Shown: positions 1 to 11,400, numbered from the stretch's first letter. The stretch: 64,000 nt of DNA from Ceratotherium simum simum (GCF_000283155.1 NW_004454239.1:8205983-8269982), one strand, 5' to 3'. Notes: generated from the sequence alone by a model not told the origin. A program made the numbers and translations.

Positions 1-141
1 GGCGGCATCCCACATAAAGTGGAGGAAGACTGGCGCGGATGTTAGCCCAGGGCCAGTCTTCCTCAGCAAAAAGAGGAGGATTGGCATGGATGTTAGCTCA
101 GGGCTGATCTTCCTCACACACACAAAAAAACAAAACAAAAC
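1..141 (+). repeat. ERE SINE, 3' part, cut by the window edge
   Basis: The sequence starts inside an equid tRNA-derived SINE. It shows the two diagnostic body units (GATGTTAGCYCAGGGC followed by CTTCCTCA), separated by an AAAAAGAGGAGGATTGGC linker, and ends in an A-rich tail. The tRNA-like head lies before base 1. The same two-unit body recurs on both strands in this window, which supports the family call. Confidence 0.9.
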
Positions 142-985
142 TCCACTTTGTTGTAGTTTTCCTTCCGCACTTTCTGCTGGCATGCTCGCCTGCAGGGTCC
201 TCAGGAGGTCCCGGAGCAGTTTTAGACTTGCAGCTGAAAACCCTGCTCACATCGTGGGTGTGAGGGAAACACTGCAGGGGCCCCACAGCAGAGGGGCCGA
301 GGGCTCGCCCTGCTATGGCCCTCCCTTCAGCGCCCGTGGGGAGGACTCACCTTTTTCTCTGTGGTGGCTATTTTAAGAATTGTCACAGGATCTAAAATAA
401 GAATCCAGCATGAGGCCGGTGTGAGAACTGGCAGTGACGGCGGGAGGAGGTGAGGGAGGTGAGGGGCAGAGCGGTCCTTCGTGAGGACGCCGGGGGCAGG
501 GCTGGCTGAGTCAGCGACAGTGTGGGGCCCTCGCACGCTCTGCTCTGGCCCTGTGGCTGTCCCCTGCTGACGCTTCACTCCCCCACCCCAGCCGGCCACA
601 GACTGAGATCCCACCGCAGAGGTTCCTTCTGGGCCGTGGCCCCCAGATGAGGCCGCACCGCCTCCCCTGGATCTGCAGAGGAAGGACTCAGCCTCTCCCA
701 GGACAGGATGCCGAGGTCAGGACATTCCCCCAGCTCCAGGAAATGACCTGGGGCAGAGCTGTCCCGCTCCCTCCCCACAACCCAACCTATGGCACCTGAC
801 GCCCTGACCTCATCTCAGCGTCTTGTCATCACTGAGCGTGGGACTTTGGGAATCACCGTTGAATGTGCTCTCGGGCCTTGCCAGCAGCTGACCCCTGCCA
901 GGACGCATCTGTTCCAGGCCATCCCAGGGCAGCTCCTTCCCAGCAGCGGGTCTCAGCTCCCCGCCAGCTGCAGAACGCCCACCGC
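142..985. other. Intergenic, no gene recognised
   Basis: This is moderately GC-rich unique sequence. Short open frames on both strands have no recognisable protein motif and no clear splice or start context. I see no clear repeat here. Confidence 0.6.
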
Positions 986-1135
986 TCACAGCCTCTGTCA
1001 CAACAGCCTCTTTTGCTGTCTTGGGGCACCTCTCTTGTTCCTTTGCTTTCTCTGTGTTTATTTTCTCTCTCTCCATGGTCAAGGACAGAGACTCTTTGTA
1101 CCCTGTGTCCCCAGCTCTTAGCCTGGGCTGGCGCA
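986..1135 (+). repeat. L2 LINE 3' end, degraded
   Basis: The order of motifs (TTTATTTTCTCTCTC, a GGTCAAGGACAGAGACT block, then TGTGTCCCCAGCTCTTAGCC) follows the L2 3' end, where a purine-rich 'agggcagggac' block precedes 'tatccccagcacctagca'. The match is by eye and divergent. Confidence 0.5.
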
Positions 1136-2039
1136 AGGGTGTGCCCGATGCATAGCTGTCCAAGGAAGGCAGCAACTCCAAGTGCAGCAATAAGCGTCCC
1201 TGTAGCATCCAGCGTCCAGTGATGGGGAGCTCACCACCTCACAAAGCAGCTCTTTCCAGCTCTCATGTGTGCTGAATCCAACCTGGGGCCTCAGAGCCAG
1301 CTCCGAGCAGCAGCGAGGAGGTGTCTGAGCCAGGGCTGTCTCCCCTCGTGGGGAAACACCTGCGGATCTACTCCCAGGACCCCCAAGTGCTCCCCGGAAG
1401 GTCAGCTGCTGGGGCTCCGGGGCCTTTGGTTTCCTCTCCCGTGGTTTGGGAACACGTCTTTGCTGGTGGCACTGAGTCTTTCCTCCCCATCCCCACGAGC
1501 ACGGCGTCCAGCAGGCTCTCTGGACCGTGCGTCCCACCCCAGCAGGCCTGAGAGCGAGGAGGCCGGCAGGACCCAGCAGAGGGAGACGTTCCCACCAGTC
1601 CCGGGCCCTCGTGGTGTCCCACAGCTCACCCAGAGCAGCCACATCGCCACTTTCCGCGTCCCCTCGTGATGTAACAGTATATTCTGTGAACAGTGTCACT
1701 GCTGCCAAGGCCATCAGGTCTCCTTCACAGAGACCGCTCAGCGTCCTGGCAGCGCGTAGAGCGCGGGAGCATGGTGCGACCCCGCGTTCTGGCTCCCCCG
1801 GGGCTGCTTCCCTCCTGGCAGTAAAAGGAAGGGAGGAAGGCAATTACTATTTTCTGAAAACAGAGGAAAACTGGCTGCCCTGGTACTTGAAGGAGTGACA
1901 TTTCTCATCATTGCTCACCACCCTGGGAAGTTTCGCACTGGGGGGCCTTTCCTCTCGACTCCCTGCAGAGAGGCCTGGAAGGCGCGACCGTGGGGTGGAA
2001 GGCACTGCCCTGCAGGCCGGCCCCAGGTGAGAAGGCTGC
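1136..2039. other. Intergenic, no gene recognised
   Basis: GC-rich sequence. A 241-codon open frame on the minus strand (1118-1843) is compositional: it has no domain and no low-complexity pattern typical of a real protein. Confidence 0.6.
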
Positions 2040-2810
2040 TTCACTGGCCCAGTCGCTCATGTGGGACACCCCAGGTCCCCTGGAGTCCTCCTTGCCCCGC
2101 TCTCCACGTCGCCCTCCGCCTCTCCCATGGCCACGCTCGCTCTCTGGAGCTGTCCACTTCTCTCCGTCTCCACAGCCCCCTCCTGCAGTCCAAGCCTCCA
2201 CCGCTGTCTTGCAACAGTTTCCTGAACGATCCCTCTGTTTCCACACCTCACCCTCAAAACCATTGCCCAGCTGTACTGGGAGATCTTTGCATGACCTTCA
2301 TCAGATCCCGTCCCTCACTTCCCCCTCTGCCGCTGAGAGGCCTTTTACATGCTACATGGGACTGTGTCTCTCTATGATGCACAGTCAGCCCAAAGCTGAA
2401 ACTCCTTCCGTGGTTTACAGGCCCCACATGTTCTGGCTTCTTCACCCTCTTCCCCCTTGTCCACAGGGCTCTGGCCACTCGGCTTCTCTCTGTCTCCAGA
2501 CCATGCCAACCTCATTTCTGCCACAGGGCCTTTGCACTCACTGTTCCTGCTGCTTGGAGACAATAGTTCAGACTTCCCTTGGCTGACTTGCTCTCACCGT
2601 TCAGGTGAAGCTTGGATGCCCCCTCTCCAGGATGGCTCCCCGGGAGCGCCCCAGCCACTCCAGGCATCCTTCAGAGCCCTCATCACCATCTGAGATGTTA
2701 TGCTCTATTATTTGGCTGCCAGGGTCTTGGTGCTTTAGTGTCTGTCTGCTGACTCCTGCATGCCCTAACCAAAAAGAGTGTTTGGCAAGTGATATGAACC
2801 CACAGCCCAT
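2040..2810 (+). repeat. L2 LINE fragment (3' half)
   Basis: A long match to the L2 3' region in order: 'ctccttccgtggtttacaggccccacatg', then 'ctctggccactcggcttctc', then 'cacagggcctttgcactcactgttcctgctgc', and finally a 'ttcaggtgaagcttggatgcc' block. In the L2 consensus these correspond to the 'ggcctacaaggccctacatgatctggc' and 'cagggcctttgcac' landmarks. This is one of the clearest L2 copies in the window. Confidence 0.75.
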
Positions 2811-2834
2811 GTGACCTCCCAATAACTCTGAGAA

Positions 2835-2935
2835 TGAAATGCAGCCCCAAGGACCAGAGAGGGCATGGGTCCTCCCCAGGGTCACATAGGACACAGGTCA
2901 GAGCCAGCCCTGGATTCCAGAACTGCCCACTGTGC
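2835..2935 (-). repeat. MIR SINE fragment
   Basis: The reverse complement carries the MIR core order: 'gaaatgcagccccaaggaccagagagg', then 'ccagggtcacatagga', then 'cagagccagccctggattccaga'. Divergent and short. Confidence 0.45.
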
Positions 2936-4120
2936 TCTGTGGACCTCCCATCCCCAGGTGTGACATCTGGGGTGTGGACAGATTGCTGCTCTGAACACAG
3001 GGCTGGGGCATCTTCACACCACAACACAAGCCCGAGTTGTTGCCTGGGTGCTTACTCGGGGGGCCAGGTTTCCCCAAGGCGGCTCTGGGAGAAGGCCAGG
3101 TCGTGGGGTTGGCGGTGGCCGTGGAGGAGGAAGCTCTGCTGTCAGGCCGGGCTGGACTCTGCGTCAGCGGGGCACAGGCGGGAGGAGCCGCCAGGCCACC
3201 AGTGACAGATTCTCCACCAGGGGTTGTTTGCAGGATGCTGTGCGCTCACAGCCTGGAACCGCACAGCAGTGGGACGTGCATAACAGCAGCCCTGCCGGGG
3301 AGCAGGGACTTGAACTGGGCCCCGCGGAGATGGAGAGCGTGACTTTGGGGAGCCTCTTTCGGAAGAGGATGGTGATTTCTGGGCTGGGAGGCAGGGCCTG
3401 GGAACTTCAAGTGAAGAGTCTAGACTCTCATGTGTGTGTTGAGTCATCACTTGGAGTGCTGACTGAGGGTCCTGCCTTGAACTGGACCCGTCAGGGGCGG
3501 GGAGGGGACGCACAGAGGGCCTTGCCCCGGGAGCGCACAGCTGGACAGGGGGCCGAGTCAGGCCCCGGCTGACAGGTCACCTGCAGTGTAAGCTGCTGGG
3601 ACGGAGTCCACAAGAATCCAGAGGGCTGGCCTGAGGGCCCAGAGCACGTCAAGGAGGCGGAACACCAAGACGGGAGGAACCCTGTTCCTTGCACATAGGC
3701 CGGAAAGTTGGGAGCAACCCCTGCCCAGCATGCCCTTCCAGGATCCAGGAGGAAGTGGGCCTCTTTTGAGATGTGGACCCCCCAGGAGAGGAGAAGACAC
3801 CTTCCCACCTGTGCGAGCAGAAGGGTAAGGAAGGAGGTGGGGGCACACGGACCTGAAATCTTCCGTCCTCCAGGCCCACTCCAGGTATCTCCTAAAGGTA
3901 CGAGCACGTTCAGGAGCACAGGGTCCCTGAGGCCTGACCTTCTCCCCCTCCCTCGCGGCTCTGTGCCCCCCGGAAGGCGACAGAGTCGCTGCAGGACAGA
4001 CCACAGCCATCCTAGGCGGTGCGATGACTTGCTGATAACGGCGCCGGCAGGAGCTTTCACTCAGGGCTCGCCAGGGCACTGAGCTTGCCTGGGAGGCGGG
4101 GTCCAGCCCATCCTACAGAG
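2936..4120. other. Intergenic, no gene recognised
   Basis: GC-rich sequence with several overlapping open frames on both strands (up to 189 codons). None carries a recognisable domain, and they shadow one another. No clear interspersed repeat. Confidence 0.6.
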
Positions 4121-4231
4121 GGGAACCCTGAGCTTCGGGATGTAGGTAGCGGGACCCGGGAACCCTGAGCCTGGGGATTTAGGTAGCGGGACCTGGGAAC
4201 CCTGAGCCTGGGGATTTAGGTAGGGGGACCG
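4121..4231. repeat. Minisatellite, 37-bp unit, three copies
   Basis: The phrase GGGAACCCTGAG recurs at 4121, 4158 and 4195, an exact 37-base spacing. Each unit continues with a GGGATKTAGGTAG segment. Copies 2 and 3 are nearly identical and copy 1 differs at several positions, so the array probably expanded from the right. It is the only clear minisatellite in unique DNA here. Confidence 0.9.
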
Positions 4232-4330
4232 CGGCTGCACGGCCCTCAGGAAGCGAGGCCCGGGTGTGAGCGCCGCGGTCTGGTGGCCAGGTCTGTGCAC
4301 GGGCCGCTGGTCAGCCTGCGGACCGACGGG

Positions 4331-4620
4331 CGGGGCTCGTGGGTGACAGAGGGCTGCTTTAATGACGGCCGAGAGTGATTTGTCACATCAATAGCTTCAT
4401 CATCTAATTAGGCCTCGGAAACAATCTATTCTCTTAACCAGTTAAAGCTGTCACACCCTCCAGACAGGGGAGAACTGCTGAAAAGCACTGTCTTTATAGA
4501 TAGTGAAAGGTCACAGCCCAGCCTAACCTGTCCCTGTCATCACACTTCCTGCGTTTAGGAGGCCTGCAGTTAAAAGCTGCTTGCTCAACTCAGGAAGGAA
4601 CCCCCTTTGCGTTTCCCTGG
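4331..4620. promoter_or_regulatory. Candidate conserved non-coding element
   Basis: This repeat-free block switches abruptly from GC-rich flanks to AT-rich sequence. It carries a homeodomain-like CTAATTA (4404-4410), a TTTGTCACATCAATAG stretch and an AACCAGTTAAAGC palindrome-like motif. No open frame of note spans it. The call rests on composition and motif density only; no alignment was possible. Confidence 0.3.
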
Positions 4621-4965
4621 TGACGGGGACCGCGGCCCCTCCGCTCCCTGCAGTGCCCCCTGCTGGTCCGATGGCCTCAGCGCTGGTGGTGAGCCCGTAC
4701 CCGCCGCTGCTGCCATTGAACGGACCTCGTGCGTGCCCTGTAGGCCGGGGGCTCATTTATCCTTACTGCCTTCTAGGGGTTGAGGTGGGGACAAGGAGCA
4801 CCCCTCCCCTGTGTGGCTTGCTCCTCGCGTTGTTCTACGGTAGGTTCATTTTCGCCTTCTTCCCCATACTGCATGGAGGGGCATTTGCTCTCGGTCGTCT
4901 TTGGTCCTCTCCCTAGGACCAGCCCAGCCCTGTCACATGTTTGTTAAATGAATGAATGATACTTT
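4621..4965. other. Intergenic; L2-like tail at its right end
   Basis: Mostly unique sequence. From about 4917 the string 'cagccctgtcacatgtttgttaaatgaatgaatga' resembles the extreme 3' end of a plus-strand L2 (a 'tgttgaatgaatgaa' terminus). Confidence 0.45.
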
Positions 4966-5180
4966 GCTTTCAAGAATTTGGCCTAATTGAGGGTTTGACC
5001 AGTTCTCTGTTCTTAAGATTGATTCTATTTTAAAACAAAGATTTAGCTAATTTAGTTTAAAAAAATCCATCAAATCATTGGTTTAAATTGGCTTATCTTT
5101 TTAAGAACGGAATTGACTGTTACAGTAATGCATGTAGACACGGCTGGCGCTCGAGAAGTGAGTAATTAATACACCCACAG
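4966..5180. promoter_or_regulatory. Candidate conserved non-coding element
   Basis: AT-rich unique block with CCTAATTGAGG, TTAGCTAATTTAG, ATCAAATCATTGG and AGTAATTAATAC, i.e. a cluster of TAATT and TTGATTT-like homeodomain/PBX-type motifs within about 200 bases. No repeat signature is visible. Functional status is inference. Confidence 0.28.
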
Positions 5181-6404
5181 ACACAAAGGCAGAGATTCCC
5201 CGGCTGGGAGCCCAGATGTGCAGCGACCCCCGGGGGAGATTCCTCTGTGGAATGCTGGGGGGCGCTGACCGGCCGCCGTGTGTCGGTGAGATGATATGAC
5301 CGCACTGCCACGCTTGTGGAGGGAAAGTGGGGTCTTGGGTATCAGCATGCATCTGTCAAAAGATTCTCCTCCAGGGTGCAATTTCCAGGGGAACACACAG
5401 TGTACTTACTGGAATAAAGGCATGGAAGGGCGGGGAGGGTGGGCTGTGGAATATCTGGGTCGTTTGGCACACCGTGGAAAGAATGGGAGATGTGGAGTGG
5501 GGCTGTCCTGGGCTCAGCCGTTGACCAGCGTGGGCCTCGGGTAGGTTATTTACCGCTGTTTCCTCATCTGGAAAACGGGGGCAGTGAGTGGCTACGAGCA
5601 TTGGTGACTCCTCTGGACAAGGGGCCGGAGTTCCACTTTCTGCCAGCGGGACGACGTCGGGCCCTTCCTTCCCCAGCCTGGGGTCTTCAAGGATATTTTC
5701 TAGAACCTGACTGTCCAGCTCACACGGAACTTAGGCTGACCTTCAAGGTCACGGCTGCCCCTGCCTCGCCCTGGGGTTGGGATGACGGCTGCTGCGCTCG
5801 TCCCTGGCGGCAGGAGGGAGCAGCGAAGTGCAGGGCGGCTGCGTCCAGGCCACGTCAAAGGGCAGAGACGGTCAGCAGGTGCTGGCAGCCGCAGCCTTGA
5901 TGGTAGAGGCAGAGGAGGTCCCAAGGGCCAGTCACGGCCGTCTGGCTGGACTCCATCCCAGTCAGTGTGAGAGTGTCCAGCTGAGCCAGGGAGGTACATG
6001 GAGGCAGAGTTACACACTGCACGGTGGAGGAGGACCCGGGGCAGAAAATGAGCCTCCAGCCTTCCTTATCTGCCCAGAAGTCCTCCCTTTTCTCTCTGGT
6101 TCTGGAACAAAAGCCATTTTCCAGGGTGACTGTGGGCCTTAGACGTCCTCCAGGGCACAGGGCAGTGAATCGGAGCCTTGTGACCATCCAGCTGTCAGAA
6201 GCAGCCCCCCGACCAGGCCCTCTGACACCCACACGGCACTCTGTTCTCGCCAAGCACGTTCACACGCGTGGCCTCTTCAGGCTTCTCGATGGCTCTGAGG
6301 GCACAGGAACCACTCTGTTATCACTCTACAGGTGAGCCGCCTGCGTCCAGGGGATGGACTGTCCAAGGGAGGGCTTTGGAAACATGCCCGTCCGTTCAGG
6401 GGTT
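5181..6404. other. Intergenic; short MIR piece inside
   Basis: No gene is recognised. Around 5505-5595 'ggcctcgggtaggttatttaccgctgtttcctcatctggaaaacggggg' matches the MIR core in plus orientation. The rest is unique and GC-rich; open frames up to 153 codons have no visible domains. Confidence 0.55.
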
Positions 6405-6505
6405 CCGCTCCATGCCTTCCTTGCTGTGTGATCCTGGGACAGTTATCTGAGGTCTCCATGCTCCTGTGTCCTGATCTGTAACTGAAGGGAAATAAATAGG
6501 TTTTG
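6405..6505 (+). repeat. MIR SINE fragment
   Basis: The order 'ctgtgtgatcctgggacagttat', 'ctgaggtctccatgctcctgtgtcctgatctgtaactga' follows the MIR core (tgtgaccttgggcaagtta, ctcagtttcctcatctgtaaaatg). Confidence 0.6.
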
Positions 6506-6619
6506 GTGAGTGAACAGGAGACAGTGCCTACTACAGTACCTGGCCCTGAGGGGTATGGGAGACACGGACTTCTTCCATTGGTTTTATTCTTCTTATTAGA
6601 GAACACACACACACGCACA

Positions 6620-6880
6620 CCAGGTTTGAGACCTGGTTTTGCAATTAAAACGCAAGGGCAGGTCATTTCGCATCTCTGAGCCTCAGTTCCCTCATCTGGA
6701 AACAGAGGATGAAGATAGAAGCAACAACAGCAGTGGTGGTGGTTTCGCGTGGAGCACCTTCCAGGTACCAGGCGTGGGTACCAGCTTTACAGACATTATT
6801 ATGCTGTGATAATTAAAAGGAGTAATGTACATGGACGTGCTTAGTACCGTGTCTGGCACATAATAGACACTCCATCCTGT
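6620..6880 (+). repeat. MIR SINE
   Basis: MIR landmarks appear in order: 'gacctggttttgcaatt', 'gggcaggtcatttcgcatctctgagcctcagttccctcatctggaaacag', then after an internal expansion 'gtgataattaaaaggagtaatgtacatgg' and 'tgcttagtaccgtgtctggcacataatag'. The internal segment holds purine/GT-rich extra sequence. A short CA repeat lies just upstream at 6603-6620. Confidence 0.75.
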
Positions 6881-7664
6881 GAGCTAATGTGGTTATTTAT
6901 GTATTCTGTGTGGATTATGTCATTTGCTCTTGTCTCATTCTCTATCTCTGTCAGGCGCACACATGCGCCCACACAGCCACATCCATTAACAGAGTTTAAA
7001 ACATTTTTTTTCAACTAATTTTATTCTTTGAGCACTTAGATGAGAGCCGCTTGAGGGTAAGGAACTTCTTAAAGTGTTTTTGTTTGGTTTTTCTCCTGTT
7101 AGGATTCCCTATAATGAATGGCCAGACACTCTCGAAACATTCTTTGCTCCTCTCAGCTTCTCCTCTTAAACAGATGTAACTCGGCGTCTTCTAGAGCCTT
7201 GACGCCACAAAGCGTTTCCGAAAACACCATGGAGAATGACACTGCGTGTCAGCAGTGCGCTGTCCTGCCCGGTGCTCATGACGGGCGGCCCCTGCAGCTC
7301 CATGCTGAGCACTGAGAAGACACCATCTCTCCCCGCGTGTCCTAACCCCGGTGCTCACACTGGCTGCCTCCCAACCTGCTCTGCTCTTAAAGCGGAAAAC
7401 ATGGCCTGAGAGTCGAGCTCCCGGCCACACAGGTGGTGCCGGGATGCCGTTTGTAAGGCTCTGACAACCCAGGAGCCCCACCACGGGCCCAGGGAAGATC
7501 ACACGCCAATGGGCACAGTCCTCATTGGTGTGAGCTGTTGAGATGGTGTAGATACCACACCATTTGATCAGTTAAAGAAGTGGTCAGAGAAATGTGTCTG
7601 AGTAAAGAGTGTGTGACACAAGAAAAATAGTCAAAGCAAAAAAACACGCACCTAAATAAAAGAA
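6881..7664. other. Intergenic, no gene recognised
   Basis: AT-richer unique DNA around 6900-7100 and mixed composition after that. I see no clear gene or repeat. Confidence 0.55.
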
Positions 7665-7870
7665 CAGTAATGGCTAATATTAGTGAGCATTTCCTTCTCA
7701 CAGGTGCCCTGAGTCGTGTCAGTCACCGCAGTCCTGTGGACATGACGATTGGCCCCAATTTCCGGCTGAGGAAACGCAGCCCCAGGGAGGGCAGGTGCTG
7801 ATGTGAGAGCGCACGCTGGTGAGACTTGCCCATGCGCCGCAGCTGGTCGGCGATGAAGCCGGGGTCTGAC
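7665..7870 (-). repeat. Probable MIR SINE, degraded
   Basis: In reverse orientation, 'tggctaatattagtgagcatttcc', 'ttggccccaatttccggctgaggaaacgcagccccagggagggcag' and a later 'gtcggcgatgaagccggggtctgac' roughly follow MIR order. Divergence is high. Confidence 0.45.
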
Positions 7871-9009
7871 TACAGACACTGATGCTGGAGACTAAGGGCT
7901 TCCACTGTGCGATGGGAAGTGAGCTTGTCGGTGCCCGTGACAGCAGGCATCAAAAAGTAGGTGTTCTGAATGAATGAATGAGTGTCCTGGTGGGCAGGTG
8001 TTTCTCTGTTTGTCTGTCCCCCCAGTGCCCAGCACACAGTAGGCTCCACTAAGGTCTCTGTGTTCAGCCCCAACTCCCTCCACAGTCAGCCTGGAGGGGT
8101 TCTCCAGCTTTCTGACTGCCTTCTGTGTCCAGCACAGAGGAGGCCTGTCTGGGCTGCATGCGAGGGCCGGTTCTGCTCCTGTGGCCACTCGGATTGTGTG
8201 ACAGCCGGCTTGATGCTCAGCAGGGCAAAGGGCGCGCAGTTGCAAAAGCCAGATGGTTGTTTCTGAATCCAATTCCCTCCTGCTGCCAGCCTGCTCTGAA
8301 GTACAATCCATCACTCACCATGATAGATGTCTTTGAACTTGGGAGCTTGGCTCTTGAGAAACCGAGGAGGGAAATTGAATACCAACAGTCTCTGCTCCCC
8401 AGAGAGGCTCCCTTGTGACCTAAGACAGCAACAGCTTGGAAAATGGTGTCACAGCTCAAATTAGTGCTGAGCAGGCATGGGGCACTGTTGTCCCCAGACG
8501 TTTGGCTGAGACGACCCGGGACACAGTCACCCATGTCTCCGTCAGCATCCTCACTGCTGAGTCTGGCTGTGGTTAGGAAATCAGCAATTCTGAGGCCCCT
8601 GCATCACGAAGCCCTATAAAGAGATAGAAGCGGGGTGGGGTGGCGGTGCATTGGGGAGAACAAGAGTGAGACCCTGTAAGTCCAGAATGGCCAAATAGAA
8701 ACCACCAGCGGACCTCTCTTTATGTTCTGGTTATAAATATGTACAGATATTGAAAATGTTCATACGTGAACTAAATTTTTATAGCACTTTTTCTTATTAT
8801 TATAGTAACACATGCTTGATTAGTTCTTGCACCAAATAATAGAAACATTCAAGCTCGCCCAAGCAGAAAAGAAAACAAACAAAGCAAAACAGAATGGACG
8901 GTTTCTGAGAAGGGGTCTGGAGGTTCTTGTGGAATTCTGGGGTGAGAATGTGGTTGAGCCCGAGAAGGCGCTGGCTCAGGACGTCCTGTGGACCAGCCCT
9001 GTCCCCCCA
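7871..9009. other. Intergenic; scattered old repeat traces
   Basis: No gene is recognised. An 'gaatgaatgaatgag' run near 7968 and 'cagtgcccagcacacagtaggctc' near 8024 are L2-end-like. About 8760-8890 ('tagtaacacatgcttgatt..aatagaaacattcaag') resembles an old LINE 3' region. These are weak resemblances. Confidence 0.45.
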
Positions 9010-9360
9010 GCGTTTGCTTTCCTTTCCTGCTGCTGGCACCCCACACAGGCTTTCTCAACCCTTCCCTCTTCCTCCGATAGAAGCCGCTTCCCACACTAGC
9101 AGGCTGGCCACCTGTGGAGAATCCGATTGGTCCAGTCAGGTGTCCACTGCTGCTCCAATCAGCTGTGCTCGGGGAGGCAGGCCTGGGGTATAAAAGGGTT
9201 GCCTGGGGCTCATCCCCTGGGTCCATACAACGGGTCCTGGAGAAAGAGGGTGGCCGCTCATTGGCTGGACGGATACGCCCAAAGTAGTTCACGACAATTT
9301 TTGCTCTTTGCAAAGACTTATGAAAATACCAGAAAAAAACCTGAATAAAATGAAGCATTT
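9010..9360 (+). promoter_or_regulatory. TATA/CCAAT promoter-like cluster, possibly an old LTR
   Basis: An inverted CCAAT (GATTGG, 9125-9130), a forward CCAAT (9155-9159) and a TATA box (TATAAAAG, 9189-9196) are spaced as in a classical RNA polymerase II core promoter, with a further inverted CCAAT (CATTGG) at about 9260. Transcription would start near 9220. An AATAAA lies downstream at about 9343, so this could equally be an old solo LTR with its own polyadenylation signal. No protein of note follows. Function is inference. Confidence 0.4.
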
Positions 9361-9490
9361 GGTTTCCTTCACTGCCTGTAGTATCATTAAAAACTTACTG
9401 AACCTGTTCTATAATTTTTCTTCGGGAGCTGATGGGGCATCTTAAGGTCTATCCCTTTAGTTTCACTGCGTCACGGCAACTTTTGTGAAG

Positions 9491-9965
9491 CTGTTTATTC
9501 AGTCCGATTTGACTGAGCACTTGCCACGCACTAGGTGCCATTTGGGGTGACAGTATACCACAGTGAACATCAAGGATCCTGCTCTCGGGGGCTTATAACC
9601 TGAGGAGAGGGATCATCAACAAGTGATGAGGCCGCCGAGGTGATTTTGCAGCGTGATACGCACCATGAAGGAGATGAACAGAGTGCGGGAGAGGGGCCTG
9701 GCGGTGGAGTGGGCCTCAGAGGGTCAGGCGGCCTTGCTGAGGAAGGAACACGTGTGCCGTGCCCCGAATGTCAGAAATCACCTGGCCCTGTGGAGCGAGG
9801 GGAAGAGCATCACAGGAGGGGAACCGCGTGGGGCCTGAGCCAGCTGGGCTGCAGGGCGCGAGGGGACAGCTGCGTGTCGTGGCAGCCGCCCAGTGAGAGG
9901 CACAGAGAGGGCTGGGATGAGGCTGGGAGGTGGAGATGGACAGGCTCACACAGGACTTGAAGGGG
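9491..9965 (-). repeat. L2 LINE 3' region
   Basis: The left edge reads as a reversed L2 end: 'gtttattcagtccgatttgactgagcacttgccacgcactaggtgcc', then 'ggtgacagtataccacagtgaacatcaaggatcctgctct'. The L2 landmark is 'ttgagcacctactatgtgccaggcactgtgctagg' followed by 'acagcagtgaacaaaacagac'. The more internal portion to about 9960 is purine-rich and only weakly matching. Confidence 0.65.
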
Positions 9966-10135
9966 GAGTGACAGGGCCTGACTGGCCTTTTCAGAAGTCG
10001 AGTCCGTCTCCCAACGCTGGGTCTGACCTGTGAAGTCCTGGGGAATGTAATTAAAAATGCCGGTGCCGGAGCCCCACCAGGCATTGCGTATTAAATCCAA
10101 ATATTTGGGAATGGAGCCTAAAACTCAGTATTTTT

Positions 10136-10850
10136 ATTTATTAATTATATTCTTTCAAATTTAAAATCAACTTTATTGTACATTTTGGTAAGTTTTGGCA
10201 AATACATACAAACACAAATACAAATACATACATCCCCCCCAAATCAAGATATGGTATATTTTCATCACCCCAGAAAGTTCCCCCGTATCTTTTTGCAGTC
10301 AGTCCCACCCTCCACTCCTGGCCCCAGGCAACCACTGATCTGCTTTGTGTCATTATACGTTACTTTTGCCTGTGCTAGAATTTCAGGTAGATGAGGACAA
10401 TTGGTCCATACTCTCGGTGTCTGGCTTTTCTCACCGAGCACGATGGTTTTGAGATTCTTCTGTACTGTGGCCAGAGGTTTCCTGTTTGTTGCTGGAGACC
10501 CTTCCACTGTATGGAGGTGCCACAGCGTGTTCATCCGTCTACCTGCTGGCGGACGCTGGCGTGGTTTCCAGTCTGGGCGCCTACGAATAAAGCTGCTATG
10601 AACATTCACGTGCAAGTGTGTGTGTGGACCTGTGTTTTATTTCTACTGGATAAATATTCAAGAGTGGTATTATTGGATTATATGGTAAGTGTATGTTGGA
10701 CATTTTTAGAAACTGTCAAACTGTTTTCCAACGTAATTGTACCATTTTGCACTCCCACCAGCCGTCTGTAAGTGTTCCACTTGCTCCACAGTCTTGCCAA
10801 CAGTTGGTGTTTTTAATTGTAGCCATTCTTGTATGTATACAGTGGTTTTT
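10136..10850 (-). repeat. L1 LINE fragment (ORF2 3' end and 3' UTR)
   Basis: The plus strand reads as a reversed L1 3' end. Landmarks include 'ggcaaccactgatctgctttgtgtcattatac', 'ataaagctgctatgaacattcacgtgcaagt', 'aagagtggtattattggattatatgg' and 'accattttgcactcccaccagccg'. These correspond to the C-terminal part of ORF2. Frames are broken throughout, so this is an old fragment. Confidence 0.8.
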
Positions 10851-11400
10851 TCACGAGTCATCTTGTTTTTTCCCTGAAATATCTTTATCCGGCTCTGGTA
10901 CCAGGGATTGCTGGTTTCATAGAAACCACTCTGAGATGTGTTCTGTCTTCTATTTTCCAGAAGAGTGAGTGTGGAGCTGGAGCATTGCCACCATTTCCTC
11001 TTTAAATGCTTGCTAGAACGCACGGGGGAGCCCTGTGGTCTGACCCACCTCTGCAGTGAGGCCCTGCAGCCGGTTCTCCCACCGGCCTTTGCCTTTCTCT
11101 GATGCAGCCATTCACACGCCTAGTGCAGAGTGTGTCTCGCGTGATGGGCCTTGCTCCATCCAGTGCAGGGCCGGGAGGACACTGGTTGGGCCAGAGGAGC
11201 CGTGTTCACTGGTTGGTGGCTGATTTTTGTTGGTCCGTCACTTTTATTCTTGACACAGGCAACTGGGCATTGTGGGTCTTCTCCAAAGAGGTGAGACAAT
11301 TGGGAAGCCCGGGAAGCGTCAGGCCCCCTCATCTGCAGGGGGTCTCTGGGCTTCAGCAGTGCTCTGGGTGGGAGGGGCCAGGTGACATCAGAAGATGTGT
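10851..11400. other. Intergenic, no gene recognised
   Basis: Unique sequence of mixed composition with no clear repeat or coding feature. Confidence 0.55.

Noticed and set aside
1118..1843. 241-codon minus-strand open frame
   Set aside because: No recognisable motif, several overlapping frames on the other strand and GC-rich composition.
9127..9348. Coding sequence behind the TATA box at 9189
   Set aside because: The 73-codon frame starts before the predicted transcription start and has no recognisable motif.
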